A program made the position numbers and the translations under genes. Under the pieces are notes generated by a model. That model was not told the DNA's origin, made no database searches, and saw only the letters and a list, made by a program, of their open reading frames with translations. Of a stretch of DNA of 64,000 nt, positions 35,976 to 44,452 are shown piece by piece; the first letter of the stretch is position 1; each line of letters opens with the position of its first letter. The DNA is from Desulfuromonadales bacterium (lineage in GTDB: Bacteria > Desulfobacterota > Desulfuromonadia > Desulfuromonadales > BM103): assembly GCA_014860225.1 (NCBI GenBank), contig JACZKE010000002.1, positions 1-64,000 of the forward strand, in the 5' to 3' direction.

Positions 35976-36183
35976 AGTTTTATCCTCGGTTTTGACTTTC
36001 AAGTTTGGTAGTCAGGCCCCGCCTCCTACATTTCAAACTAAATAATCGTTGCCAATCTAAGTAAGTCAGGCTCTCTCCAGTGTCAACGGCTCTGCAGGTG
36101 AGCAACGCAGCATTATCGCGACTTCTCCACTGGCGTTGGGTATCATTTTGTGCTTTGTGGCTCCTATTGGGGCCCCAAAAATG

Positions 36184-37686
36184 TCAAATATAATGCTTGA
36201 AGGTCAATACTTCGGCCCTGATATTCTTGCCAGCTGTCAGTACATCCCCGATGCTGTTGGCAAACCGAAGCGTCACGGGTAAACCATCGCCAAATATGCA
36301 GGCGTTATAGTTCAATTTGGTCAGTGATAAGATGTCCTGACAGACGGTTCTGAAATCCATTTCTCCCCTGGTTATTTCTATGTTCAGAGGATTCGGCACT
36401 TCAAGTCCCATCTGGGTTTGCAGGCGCGGGACGAATCCGCGAGACCATAAATAGCCCTGCCTATTGGAAACCTGTAGAACCGTGCCACGGGGAACGCAGT
36501 ACGAGTAATCCCGGTAGATTTTGTATGTCCCGTCACTCCTGATTTTCACGCCAACAACATTAGTTTTCCCCGCTGCAGCACCGGTAAATCCTTCCCACTC
36601 ATCATCGTTGAAATTCGTCCGGGCGTGGATAAATATCTGCTCCGGATACATACCTGATTTCTCCTTGAAGGCCACTAGAGACTGATTCAGCAACTCGCTC
36701 GCATCGCTTTTTCTGAGATGGAATTCCTTGGTTGTCGGATTATACCAGGGCCCCAAGTTGCCCCGGAATACCATACCGTCGCCGTTATCGAGGAACATCT
36801 GGGCGGCACAGCAGGCATTGGTATTTCTTTCATTGGTATCGGTCTTTTTGTACACCAGTCCGAGGTAGCAGACCTTATCCCGGATTTCCCCCAACTTCCA
36901 TGGGATTCCGCCTGCCTTGTAATAAAGGGTTGTAACGATGTTCCATGCCTTCGCAGTGTCGAACTTTCTCGCAGATAGGATATTCTCTTCATCCGACCAT
37001 ATCTGGTCATAGGCAATGGTGCTTTCTTTGATTATCTGGGTCACGACCTTGGCAGGGAGCAATTTCGCTTTCAATTGATGATGGAAGTTTATCTCGAAAT
37101 TATAAGCTTCCTGCATCTTGTTCATGTCTGCAAACAAAAATGACTGCGCAGAATCACGGTCCTTCTTCTTCAAGCCTGCTCTTATGTTGTCTTTCGCTTG
37201 CGGAATCGTTGATTTGGGACGACCATACTTGTAAATGCTGTCGGGAATTACGACGAACCATACCGTGACAGGCATCTCTTCCTCGTTGCCATATTTTTCA
37301 AGGGGAGTGGCGTACAAGTTAGTCAGGTTGTGAACCCGCTGATAGCCATCGGTGAATCTCAGATATCTCTCAATTTCTGAGCTATTGACATCAATCTCGG
37401 CAAGATTGTCAAAGTTGATGAAGATATCGAAGGCGGCTTCCAGGCCAGGAAATGAGGGACGGGCTTTGTCGGGCGTTTCCGGAGTAACAGGGCGGTGGAT
37501 TCTTTTCAGATACTCCTTCATATATTTCCGTTGTGGTTCCGGGCCGACAATACCAATATTCACCTGTCCCTTGAGTTTGTTTCGGGTAAAGGGTCCGAAA
37601 AGCAAGAGACCGTCTCGGGGGTCTTGAAGTTTCTGCCCGTAACCGAAGGTCAGCTTGGGTTCCGGGATATGGTAAAGGTCAGACAT
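36184..37686 (-). CDS. Short prokaryotic Argonaute (SPARTA, MID-PIWI)
   Basis: 500 residues from the ATG at 37686, which lies in an 8-bp overlap with the end of the TIR-APAZ gene. Length and order match short pAgos, which keep only MID and PIWI domains. PIWI-like segments are visible (YLGLVYKK near the normal first catalytic Asp position, FIHARTNFNDDEW, and GYLWSRGFVPRLQTQMG), but the DEDX tetrad is not conserved, so it should bind but not cut nucleic acid. In SPARTA it binds guide RNA and target DNA and activates the TIR partner. Confidence 0.88.
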   Translation of the reverse strand: MSDLYHIPEPKLTFGYGQKLQDPRDGLLLFGPFTRNKLKGQVNIGIVGPEPQRKYMKEYLKRIHRPVTPETPDKARPSFPGLEAAFDIFINFDNLAEIDVNSSEIERYLRFTDGYQRVHNLTNLYATPLEKYGNEEEMPVTVWFVVIPDSIYKYGRPKSTIPQAKDNIRAGLKKKDRDSAQSFLFADMNKMQEAYNFEINFHHQLKAKLLPAKVVTQIIKESTIAYDQIWSDEENILSARKFDTAKAWNIVTTLYYKAGGIPWKLGEIRDKVCYLGLVYKKTDTNERNTNACCAAQMFLDNGDGMVFRGNLGPWYNPTTKEFHLRKSDASELLNQSLVAFKEKSGMYPEQIFIHARTNFNDDEWEGFTGAAAGKTNVVGVKIRSDGTYKIYRDYSYCVPRGTVLQVSNRQGYLWSRGFVPRLQTQMGLEVPNPLNIEITRGEMDFRTVCQDILSLTKLNYNACIFGDGLPVTLRFANSIGDVLTAGKNIRAEVLTFKHYI

Positions 37687-39100
37687 TGGCCACCTCGTCG
37701 GGGTCAATATCTTCTCTGTCTTGATAATCATATTCCACCGTCAGGATATCGTGTCTGTCCTGACATTTTGGCTCGATATAGCCGAAATCCGAGTGATAGG
37801 TATTGGTCCATGGTTTCAGGGCCAGTTCAAAGGTCGGATTAAGCATGATATTCACCGTCGTCCCTCCCTGACAGAGGGCATGCAAGAACGCAAAAAGCAA
37901 GTCACGCCACTCCTCGTTGAACATCAAACGTCCCTTCCGCCTTCTGGCCGTGTGCATCTTGGCTCTGTCGTCCCACAACTTCACGCCATCAGTGGTAAAT
38001 ACGATATGGGACTTGAGGCCGAAGGCCAACTGTGGGGTTATTATCGGCTTGGCAGAAAGGGCGTAATGCCAGAAATTACTTAAATGCTTGCCGAAGATGA
38101 CCTTGCTCTTTCCTGCCTTGGTAGCACGGTGAGGATATTCAAATTTTATTTTTTGAGGACTCTTTGCCGTGAAAAAATATGCCTGCTTCATGTTAGCCAT
38201 ATCATGCCAGTGAAGATGTCGCTCTTTCATGATGAGGTGGAAGGTTCGCTGCAGTAAGGAACGGAAATAGTTTTCGACCTCTCGTGTGCCGGGGAAACCT
38301 GACCTGGCAGTTCCGGCGATGACATCGCTGACCTTGATTTCATGCTTGCCCGTAAAGGGTATCCTTTGGAGTTGTCCATCAATTTCGATTTCGATTTCTG
38401 ATGTGTCGAAAAAGGAAGTGAGGATGTTGGACGCCTTGCCGGTGGGATATTTGGACCTCTGGTGAACCTGTGACGCAACCACGTTGTTCGGTAAGTTATA
38501 GACGAAAAAGGATTCGGGGAGTTCGGGAATCGGCCACCAGCAGTCGTAATAAATTTCTTGCAGGTTCTCGATACCATGGCGGAGGACATATTCATCCTCA
38601 TACCACTTGGAAAAATCGCCAACAGGGGTGCCTGTCGGCTCTAGCCCCTCCTTTTTGAACTTCTTCCGCAGCTGGGAATAACCGTTCGCCCAGTTCTCGT
38701 AGAAAGGAACCTGGTTGAGGGTATCCGCTCCGATGAAAAGGTTATATTCGGAACCATCTAGATTGAGGAGGATCATGAAGTCTTTGAGGCCGTTTGAAGT
38801 GGCGATGCCTTCCGCCATACTTATTTCCTTGTCGACCCCATTTTTGAGGATACCACGTTGTTTCTGGTAACAGATGTGCTCGCTATAGACCAGCAGGAAC
38901 TTGACGGCCTTGTGCCGAATTACCTGGTCGATTTCTTGCCAGAACTTTTCGCCACCGACGAGAGCCTGTTTATCAATCCAAACCTCGAACCCCTCGGATT
39001 GAAGTCTTGAAGCGAGCCAAAGGGTAAAATCGTTGTCTTCCGGAGTGGCGTGGCTGATGAAAATGACATTTCGTATATTCGCCGAAGGTAACAAAAACAC
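37679..39100 (-). CDS. TIR-APAZ protein (SPARTA effector)
   Basis: 473 residues. An N-terminal TIR domain (about 10-135) starts NVIFISHATPEDNDF and contains WIDKQAL and VDKEISMAEG, with Glu92 the likely catalytic residue. The rest (about 150-473) is the APAZ region, which replaces the N, L1, PAZ and L2 parts of long Argonautes. With the next gene it forms SPARTA, which on detecting guide-matched DNA oligomerises and degrades NAD(P)+, killing or arresting the invaded cell. Lies upstream of and overlaps the Argonaute gene. Confidence 0.9.
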   Translation of the reverse strand: MFLLPSANIRNVIFISHATPEDNDFTLWLASRLQSEGFEVWIDKQALVGGEKFWQEIDQVIRHKAVKFLLVYSEHICYQKQRGILKNGVDKEISMAEGIATSNGLKDFMILLNLDGSEYNLFIGADTLNQVPFYENWANGYSQLRKKFKKEGLEPTGTPVGDFSKWYEDEYVLRHGIENLQEIYYDCWWPIPELPESFFVYNLPNNVVASQVHQRSKYPTGKASNILTSFFDTSEIEIEIDGQLQRIPFTGKHEIKVSDVIAGTARSGFPGTREVENYFRSLLQRTFHLIMKERHLHWHDMANMKQAYFFTAKSPQKIKFEYPHRATKAGKSKVIFGKHLSNFWHYALSAKPIITPQLAFGLKSHIVFTTDGVKLWDDRAKMHTARRRKGRLMFNEEWRDLLFAFLHALCQGGTTVNIMLNPTFELALKPWTNTYHSDFGYIEPKCQDRHDILTVEYDYQDREDIDPDEVANV

Positions 39101-39543
39101 CTCACTGGTTATGGATGGATTCTAGTCAACAAGTAATACGCAGCAGAGAACCATTCTTTAGGGAAGCACACAGCTACCTGAAAACGGGGACGGATTTATT
39201 TTTCGCTCGGATTTGACTCTTGGATGCTTGGGAAAACTAAGGACACTTCCCAGTTTTCTCAGTCATCAATTCACAAACGAAAAAACCACCCACCAGTCAA
39301 AACCGGTCAGGTGGTTTACATATTTCTGAATCTCTTTTGTTCCCCTCGCAAATCTCATATTGTTTCCCCCAGAAAACAGATTTGATCTCAGCAACTTATG
39401 TCACAGCTTATATGAAGTCAAGTCATTCAACAGTCATGCTTTGGTCTCGTAAATTGTGTCACTGAAAATTAATTGTCCATGAGGTGAGGTAGGTTGACAA
39501 ATATTTCTTGTTTCCCCCAACTTATAAGACAGGGTTGCCCCAA
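39101..39543. other. Gap between SPARTA and thermonuclease genes, with a terminator
   Basis: No gene seen. A stem AAACCACC/GGTGGTTT (39283-39317) with an inner ACC/GGT is followed on the minus strand by six T, so it should end the thermonuclease/Mrr transcript. Promoter for SPARTA should lie between it and 39100. CAAATCT/AGATTTG (near 39350-39385) forms another weak repeat. CCCAACTTATAA at 39516-39527 is the inverted partner of 30010-30021. Confidence 0.6.
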
Positions 39544-40188
39544 TCACTTGCAGAGCGATTCGCAGGGAATCCCATCGCCATCACGGTCAAGACTCGAAAA
39601 CCCACAATCATTTAAGAAAAACATCGCATCTTCGCAGGAGTTCATGTCTTTACAGTATCGTTTCTGGCCGCATTCTCTGTTGGCCTCTGGAAAACTCTGA
39701 ACAGACAGCCCAGGAGAGTCTATCTTTTTGCCACCATGCCGCCAATTCCAAGGTGGAACAGGACTGGAATCCGCCCAAAGGCCAAGACGGTTGGCCTGAG
39801 CTTCCGATTCCAGCAGGCCGAGAGTTGTGTCTGAACTATATTTCCGATACCACCAAGCGTAGCCGGCGCGAACCAACTCACGATTCAAACTTCTGCCGTT
39901 TGGCAGAATAACCTCTCCAACGGTTCTTCCATAGCGATCAGTTGTCTCCACTTTCACCGTGACGATCTTTTTAGCAGCCAAGTCTAAGGTAAACCGTTTG
40001 GCAGCTTGGCCGAATGCTTGCTTTTTCTCTGGACAATCGATTCCGGCGAGCCTGATTTTTTCCGCCTGTCCGTCTCGTAGAACCTCAATCGTGTCTCCAT
40101 CTGCCACCTTAACAACCTTGCCCGAGAAGGACAGAGCGAATACAGGGGTAGATGTAAGAAGAAGCAGAAATATAATCAGGTTTCGCAT
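39544..40188 (-). CDS. Secreted thermonuclease with excalibur domain
   Basis: 214 residues from the ATG at 40188, 2 bp past the stop of the upstream gene; the longer frame has no start signal. Signal peptide (MRNLIIFLLLLTSTPVFA), then a staphylococcal nuclease fold (about 20-150): VVKVADGDTIEV, IRLAGIDCPE and DRYGRTVGEV supply the catalytic Asp/Arg/Glu pattern. The C-terminal DRDGDGIPCESLC is the calcium-binding excalibur motif. Degrades DNA or RNA outside the cytoplasm. Many conjugative elements carry such nucleases. Confidence 0.88.
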   Translation of the reverse strand: MRNLIIFLLLLTSTPVFALSFSGKVVKVADGDTIEVLRDGQAEKIRLAGIDCPEKKQAFGQAAKRFTLDLAAKKIVTVKVETTDRYGRTVGEVILPNGRSLNRELVRAGYAWWYRKYSSDTTLGLLESEAQANRLGLWADSSPVPPWNWRHGGKKIDSPGLSVQSFPEANRECGQKRYCKDMNSCEDAMFFLNDCGFSSLDRDGDGIPCESLCK

Positions 40189-40190
40189 CG

Positions 40191-41006
40191 CTAGCCCTCT
40201 GTGGGTAGAATCGTCTTGCAATTGGGATAAGCCGAACATCCCCAGAAAGTTTTCCCTGCGTGCTGGCCTTTTCGAGCTACCCGTTGCAGCATTTCCTGAC
40301 CACATTTGGGGCAGGTTTTCGTTGATTGGATTTGGGGTGCTTGTTGCTTAACTGGTGGGCGTTCTGATTTCGTTGGCTTCGTGGTTTGAACTTCTCGCAC
40401 CATTTGAGCCAATTCTATGCCATCGACAAGTTCCACGCTCTTGCCCTGCGCAAAGGATCTTGCCTCCCCGGTAAAAACTCCGCTGGTGATCATAATCCCC
40501 CGGGTGGCCCTTTCCGCCGCCATAACCCCATAAAGCTCGCGAACGACTTTTACGCCGACCTTATAGGATTTCCAATGCTTGCATTGGACCAGGACCCGGT
40601 CGTCTCCACGCTTCAAGCGAATATCAACACCGCCATCCGCGCCTCCCATAATGTTTTCGAGAACTTGGTAGCCTTTGCGCCGATAGGCTTCAGCGACCAG
40701 CTCTTCAAATTCTTTCCAGGAGAGACGACGCAGGGAATGAATGTCTGATTGGGTATCCAGTAAACGGGCTTTTCGTTTGCCGTTTAAAAAGGCGATTAAG
40801 CCGATGAAGCAGAAGAACAGGGCAACCCACGTGGCCAGAGAACCGGCCATCCCTGCCAGGCCGAAAAGAATTTTATGGTCCGAAAACTGCCTTGGGATAA
40901 AAACGCCGAGAAAAAGATAAGCTCCGCCAGCGACAACCAAACTAAGCCACCAGGCGGAGTTGAGAAGTTCCGCTATGAGTTTTTCGAACTCAGATTTTCG
41001 AGCCAC
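40191..41006 (-). CDS. Mrr-like restriction endonuclease with membrane anchor and zinc ribbon
   Basis: 271 residues. Two N-terminal hydrophobic helices (about 14-35 and 45-70), then a Mrr_cat PD-(D/E)xK domain (about 92-200) with GGADGGVDIRL and VQCKHWK as the active-site blocks, and a topoisomerase-type C4 zinc ribbon at the end (CPKCGQEM ... GCSAYPNC). Probably cuts foreign or modified DNA close to the membrane. Co-transcribed with the thermonuclease. Confidence 0.85.
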   Translation of the reverse strand: MARKSEFEKLIAELLNSAWWLSLVVAGGAYLFLGVFIPRQFSDHKILFGLAGMAGSLATWVALFFCFIGLIAFLNGKRKARLLDTQSDIHSLRRLSWKEFEELVAEAYRRKGYQVLENIMGGADGGVDIRLKRGDDRVLVQCKHWKSYKVGVKVVRELYGVMAAERATRGIMITSGVFTGEARSFAQGKSVELVDGIELAQMVREVQTTKPTKSERPPVKQQAPQIQSTKTCPKCGQEMLQRVARKGQHAGKTFWGCSAYPNCKTILPTEG

Positions 41007-41125
41007 ATTCCCCTCCCCATATAAACCAATTCACGCAACCTACAGAATACTCTCATTTTTTGTTCAATTTTTCAATGTGATTACCGTTCAACATCGACAG
41101 GGAAGATATTGTTCGAAAACGTCCC

Positions 41126-42109
41126 CTAGCTGATCTTCACGGGAATCTCCCTGGTGTATCTGGCCTTGCCACGCTCGATGATGTGCGCATAGCCTGCCGA
41201 AGTGGCGATGTTGCTGTGCCCCAAGGTCTCTTGGACTGCCCTCACATCGCGGGTCGCCTGGTAGAGTAGGGCTCCACAAGTATGCCTCAAGGCATGGCAG
41301 GACAGCCCCTCTCTTTTCAGCCCGGCGTTCTGCAGATAGTGGTCGACCACCTTGTTCACTCCGGTCCGGCTGATTCGGCCCATGGCGGTGCCACCCTTGC
41401 GGATCTGGACAAACAGCGGCTCGCCATGTACGTCTCGTTCCACTGCCCCCCTCGCCATCAGATAGTCCTGAAGCACCTGGGCGGTATCTTCTCTCGGATA
41501 AATAAACCGCTCTTTCCCTTTGCCGTGAATCAGAAGGCGAAGACCTTCCAAATCGTTCCCAATGTCGGAAACACTGGCGCGAACGATCTCGACCCGGCGC
41601 AAACCTTCAAGCGCCATTAAACCGATCATGGCCTTGTCTCGTAGAGATTTTATTTCGGAATCCTTCGGAACCGCCCTGAAAAGCAGCTCGGCTTCGCCGG
41701 CAGAGAGGTATTTGATCTGCTCTTTCACGGCCCGCCGTTCTTTTGGAGCTCGGACATTGGCTGCAGGGTTGGACTTGAGAATTCCCCTGTCCACGGCGGA
41801 CTGGTAAAATCTTCGGACGGTGGTGAGTTTCAGAGAGATCGTCGAGGGTTTCGATCCGGCCGCAACGAGATCCTGCCGCCACCCCTTCACGTTCTCGACA
41901 GTTGCTTGTCCAGGATGGACAGAATTCTCACCGCACCAGGTTAGCCAGGCAGCAAAATTCCCCCGATAGGTTTTCAGGGTATCGGAACAGGCATCGCCAT
42001 TCGCCACATCAAGATGAAGCCAGTCAGCGACGAGACTCTCTACATCCAAAGTCGCGATTTCGGCTTGCCGGGTAGGAGCAATAACTAGGCTATTTGCTTT
42101 CTCTTCCAT
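41126..42109 (-). CDS. Tyrosine recombinase (XerC/XerD-like)
   Basis: 327 residues. A SAM-like N-terminal core-binding domain (about 20-110) precedes a catalytic domain with GLRRVEI (Arg), HGKGKERFI (Lys), HALRHTCG (His-x-x-Arg), LGHSNI (His/Trp position) and SAGYAHI (Tyr). The element already has a serine integrase, so this could resolve dimers of the circular form, or be the integrase of an older cargo island. Stops 4 bp from the upstream gene's stop region, on the same strand. Confidence 0.9.
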   Translation of the reverse strand: MEEKANSLVIAPTRQAEIATLDVESLVADWLHLDVANGDACSDTLKTYRGNFAAWLTWCGENSVHPGQATVENVKGWRQDLVAAGSKPSTISLKLTTVRRFYQSAVDRGILKSNPAANVRAPKERRAVKEQIKYLSAGEAELLFRAVPKDSEIKSLRDKAMIGLMALEGLRRVEIVRASVSDIGNDLEGLRLLIHGKGKERFIYPREDTAQVLQDYLMARGAVERDVHGEPLFVQIRKGGTAMGRISRTGVNKVVDHYLQNAGLKREGLSCHALRHTCGALLYQATRDVRAVQETLGHSNIATSAGYAHIIERGKARYTREIPVKIS

Positions 42110-42112
42110 ATG

Positions 42113-43018
42113 TCAGATATCCAGTCTCACCCGGTACCGGGTCTTGCCAACGACAGCTTCTGAAGGTCCGACCCAGCAGGCATCGATCATAACTCGTTGC
42201 CCTTGCTTGTTCTTGAACCGTTCCGACTTCAATAGTCGCCAATGCCGCCGGCGTTCATGTGGGCGCTTGCCACTGACTCCATCGCCTGTTGGCCGATCCA
42301 GACCCATCGTCTTGCGGATGGTCTCCGGCTTCAATGGAATGTAGCGGGGCCGGTCAGGACTGCGAGTGATTCGCCCGGCCTTGCACTTCCTGGGATTTGC
42401 AGGAGACTTCTCAAAGATGAAATATCCCGGATCGCTGTTGATCAGCATTAATTCTTCGATGGAGGTGATGACGTTTCCGATGATGCCCCGGCAAGACTCT
42501 TCGGCTCCGGGCATAAATTTGAGCTCCTGCATGATCATGTCGGACTGGATTTCCCCGCGTCCGTTCACAATAACGATTCGATCGACACAGGCAGAAGCTT
42601 GATAGTCCGTAGTTCCGACAGGTAACTTCATTGAGAAAATTCGCCCCAGAGCGATCTGGTGAAAACCCTCCTGCTTTGCCCACTGCCTCATTTCAGGGTC
42701 GAGTTCAGACAGGCTTCCCTTGAAGGCCCCGGGGTCGTCACTGCCTGCCAGGGAAAGAACATCGATGAAGGCTCTGGGCGATGACAGTCCCACCTGCTTT
42801 TCAGTTCCGTCGAACAGAAAGGTACAGGTTGCTTTGTCCTCGATGGCCGTTCGCGGAAATGGCAAAAAGAAGTGCTCCAGGTCATCCTGGCAAAACCTAC
42901 CCGGAGCGACGGCTTCATGCGCCCGAAATGGAAACTCAAATAGTGCAGTTTGTTCGAGATCCGGAACCATGTCAGGAATATGCCGCTCGATAAAACCAGC
43001 GAGTTTGTCAAAAAGCAT
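42113..43018 (-). CDS. Hypothetical protein upstream of the tyrosine recombinase
   Basis: 301 residues, start behind GGGAGG. Not recognised. The C-terminal 60 residues (SGKRPHERRRHWRLLKSERF, ending in a VGPSEAVVGKTRYRV-like stretch) are basic and resemble ends of several phage and plasmid hypothetical proteins. Its promoter region contains a perfect 12-bp inverted repeat. Co-transcribed with the recombinase, 3 bp apart. Confidence 0.6.
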   Translation of the reverse strand: MLFDKLAGFIERHIPDMVPDLEQTALFEFPFRAHEAVAPGRFCQDDLEHFFLPFPRTAIEDKATCTFLFDGTEKQVGLSSPRAFIDVLSLAGSDDPGAFKGSLSELDPEMRQWAKQEGFHQIALGRIFSMKLPVGTTDYQASACVDRIVIVNGRGEIQSDMIMQELKFMPGAEESCRGIIGNVITSIEELMLINSDPGYFIFEKSPANPRKCKAGRITRSPDRPRYIPLKPETIRKTMGLDRPTGDGVSGKRPHERRRHWRLLKSERFKNKQGQRVMIDACWVGPSEAVVGKTRYRVRLDI

Positions 43019-43075
43019 CTACAGCCTCCCAAATCAAAATTTACCCGTCAGGGCAGTCTATAATTATAAAATCCG

Positions 43076-43111
43076 TTTTGGTACACAGAAGGTCCATTAT
43101 GTGTACCAAAA
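43076..43111 (-). promoter_or_regulatory. Perfect inverted repeat over the promoter of the recombinase operon
   Basis: TTTTGGTACACA (43076-43087) and TGTGTACCAAAA (43100-43111) are exact complements around a 12-base spacer. On the minus strand TATAAT follows immediately (43061-43070 region), so the repeat covers the -35 zone of the promoter for the gene starting at 43018. An operator is the simplest reading. A second perfect stem, AGCGGGCC/GGCCCGCT, lies at about 43123-43142 and may end the upstream transcript. Confidence 0.65.
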
Positions 43112-43270
43112 ACGCCGATTAAGAGCGGGCCGATTGGCCCGCTAAATTCACTCTTGGTTATCCACAGGATCTCTGGAAAAATCACCTTCTTCCTGTTGAG
43201 AGACTCCGGGTCGCTCAGGTGGGGAAAGCCACTTTACCTCTTTGCCTATTTTTTGATCTTTGCTCTATCA

Positions 43271-43729
43271 TCAACTGGCCTGCGCAATGAGACCTGTACC
43301 ATCACATCTGTGACATGGCGTTCTCTTCTCCTGGTCGTGGTCATCGTACTCGACAATCTTCCCCCGGCCACTGCAGGTGAAACAGGTTTGCTTCCATCTG
43401 TTGCTGATGTGGTAGCGGAACCACCGGTCCCAGATCCGATGGAATACTTCCCGCCCGTCTGGGACCAGGTTGTGGGGTTCGATCATCAGTTCCTTTCGTC
43501 CCCGGATGACATTGAGGGCAGCCAGATAATATTTGCCGTCAAGCAGGCTCAGTTCTGTGACATCAAGCTGCCATTCGTCGCCGTTGTAGGCACTCAGCAC
43601 AACTTGGGCCGCAACCCGTCCGCCCGAGGTATCGGTTTGGGCCAAGTTGGTCATGATACGGATGGCTTCTTCATATCCCTTGTGGTCGATAGGTTTCATC
43701 AACGGTTCCTCAGTTGGATCATGGTTCAT
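43271..43729 (-). CDS. Zinc-finger hypothetical protein (DUF7673-like)
   Basis: 152 residues. The middle (TDTSGGRVAAQVVLSAYNGD ... ELSLLD ... EPHNLVPDGREVFHRIWDRW) matches a domain often seen in plasmids and ICEs, which I believe is DUF7673. The end has a DnaJ-type pair CFTCSGRGK and CHRCDGTG that should bind one zinc. Function unknown. Overlaps the upstream gene by 11 bp. Confidence 0.6.
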   Translation of the reverse strand: MNHDPTEEPLMKPIDHKGYEEAIRIMTNLAQTDTSGGRVAAQVVLSAYNGDEWQLDVTELSLLDGKYYLAALNVIRGRKELMIEPHNLVPDGREVFHRIWDRWFRYHISNRWKQTCFTCSGRGKIVEYDDHDQEKRTPCHRCDGTGLIAQAS

Positions 43730-44015
43730 TGCGATAATAGTTGGTGCCCGTGTCCCTCAAGATCACAGTGCTCTCGTCGGGCAAGACCGCTGGTTCCAAA
43801 GGATTAGTGACAAATTGCCTGATATTTGCGCCGGCTTTGGTTTGCAAGCCGTTTCCCTGCCCAGAAGAATAACTGACCTGGTTGACCGGGCTATTTCGAT
43901 AAGCAGGCTCAGAGGGGCCAAACCAAAACCACCAGGCAGCTGTCACGGCCGCAAAGAGCATCAGAAACTTGACCCATGACGGCATCACATTTGTTGGCAT
44001 AAAGCTCCTTGCCAT
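43719..44015 (-). CDS. Small membrane-anchored hypothetical protein
   Basis: 98 residues with one hydrophobic helix (about 15-33) and a polar, probably periplasmic, C-terminus. No family recognised. Sits between two small plasmid-type genes on the same strand and overlaps the next one. Confidence 0.5.
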   Translation of the reverse strand: MARSFMPTNVMPSWVKFLMLFAAVTAAWWFWFGPSEPAYRNSPVNQVSYSSGQGNGLQTKAGANIRQFVTNPLEPAVLPDESTVILRDTGTNYYRNEP

Positions 44016-44030
44016 GACGGTTGACCGGCA

Positions 44031-44330
44031 TCAATGCTCTGAAGCGAACAGATCGAGCTGAGTCGATGAAGAACCCATCCGGTAAACCCGAGTACGGTTG
44101 GTCTTGGTTTTTTTCTGAACAATTTTGGAGAAAACCTTCTCGGCATCTTCCAGCCCCCAGCGAAACCAGGCTTCCATTTGACCGCGTCCACGTGTGCTGC
44201 CGGAGGATTTTTCAACAACGTAACCGTCGCGAATTTGCAGGAGCCTAAGGCGATACCAGGCACTGCACACTGACTCGGACTGAAGGAATACTTGCCGAAT
44301 AACTTCAGAATGTCTTTGGTGACTGTCCAT
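44031..44330 (-). CDS. WGR-like domain protein
   Basis: 99 residues from the ATG at 44330, with GGAG 6 bases upstream; a start at 44348 is possible. The segment RLRLLQIRDGYVVEKSSGS ... AWFRWGLEDAEKVFSKIVQKK looks like a short WGR domain, a nucleic-acid-binding fold of plasmid and repair proteins. Family assignment is tentative. Confidence 0.5.
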   Translation of the reverse strand: MDSHQRHSEVIRQVFLQSESVCSAWYRLRLLQIRDGYVVEKSSGSTRGRGQMEAWFRWGLEDAEKVFSKIVQKKTKTNRTRVYRMGSSSTQLDLFASEH

Positions 44331-44397
44331 TTCAGGCTCCACAAACATGTGCTTGACTGATAATGGGGAAGGGGGGAAGGTTCATGGTGAGATTTTG

Positions 44398-44443
44398 TTG
44401 AAAACTCTGTAAATGTCATTTATAGTTCGCATAATACGAACTA
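44398..44443 (+). promoter_or_regulatory. Promoter and palindromic operator of the NTase/winged-helix pair
   Basis: TTGAAA (44398-44403), a 17-base spacer and TATAGT (44421-44426) make a good sigma-70 promoter. TAGTTCG (44423-44429) and CGAACTA (44437-44443) are exact inverted repeats around 7 bases and overlap the -10 box and the start of transcription. This is where an autorepressor should bind; the second gene encodes a winged-helix protein. Confidence 0.75.
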
Positions 44444-44452
44444 GGAGATACA

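Noticed and set aside
35889-36183. Retron-like or other RNA in the gap before the STAND gene
   Set aside because: The hairpin there is explained by a terminator with a T tract, and no reverse transcriptase is near.
43154-43807. Rightward frame of 217 codons
   Set aside because: It is the complement of the better supported zinc-finger gene at 43271-43729 and lacks family features.
9860-44383. Recurring CTTCCCCC...TCCCCATT-like strings near 9861, 11229, 24323 and (minus) 44365
   Set aside because: Similar but not identical pyrimidine-rich strings in different contexts; too loose to call a shared site.
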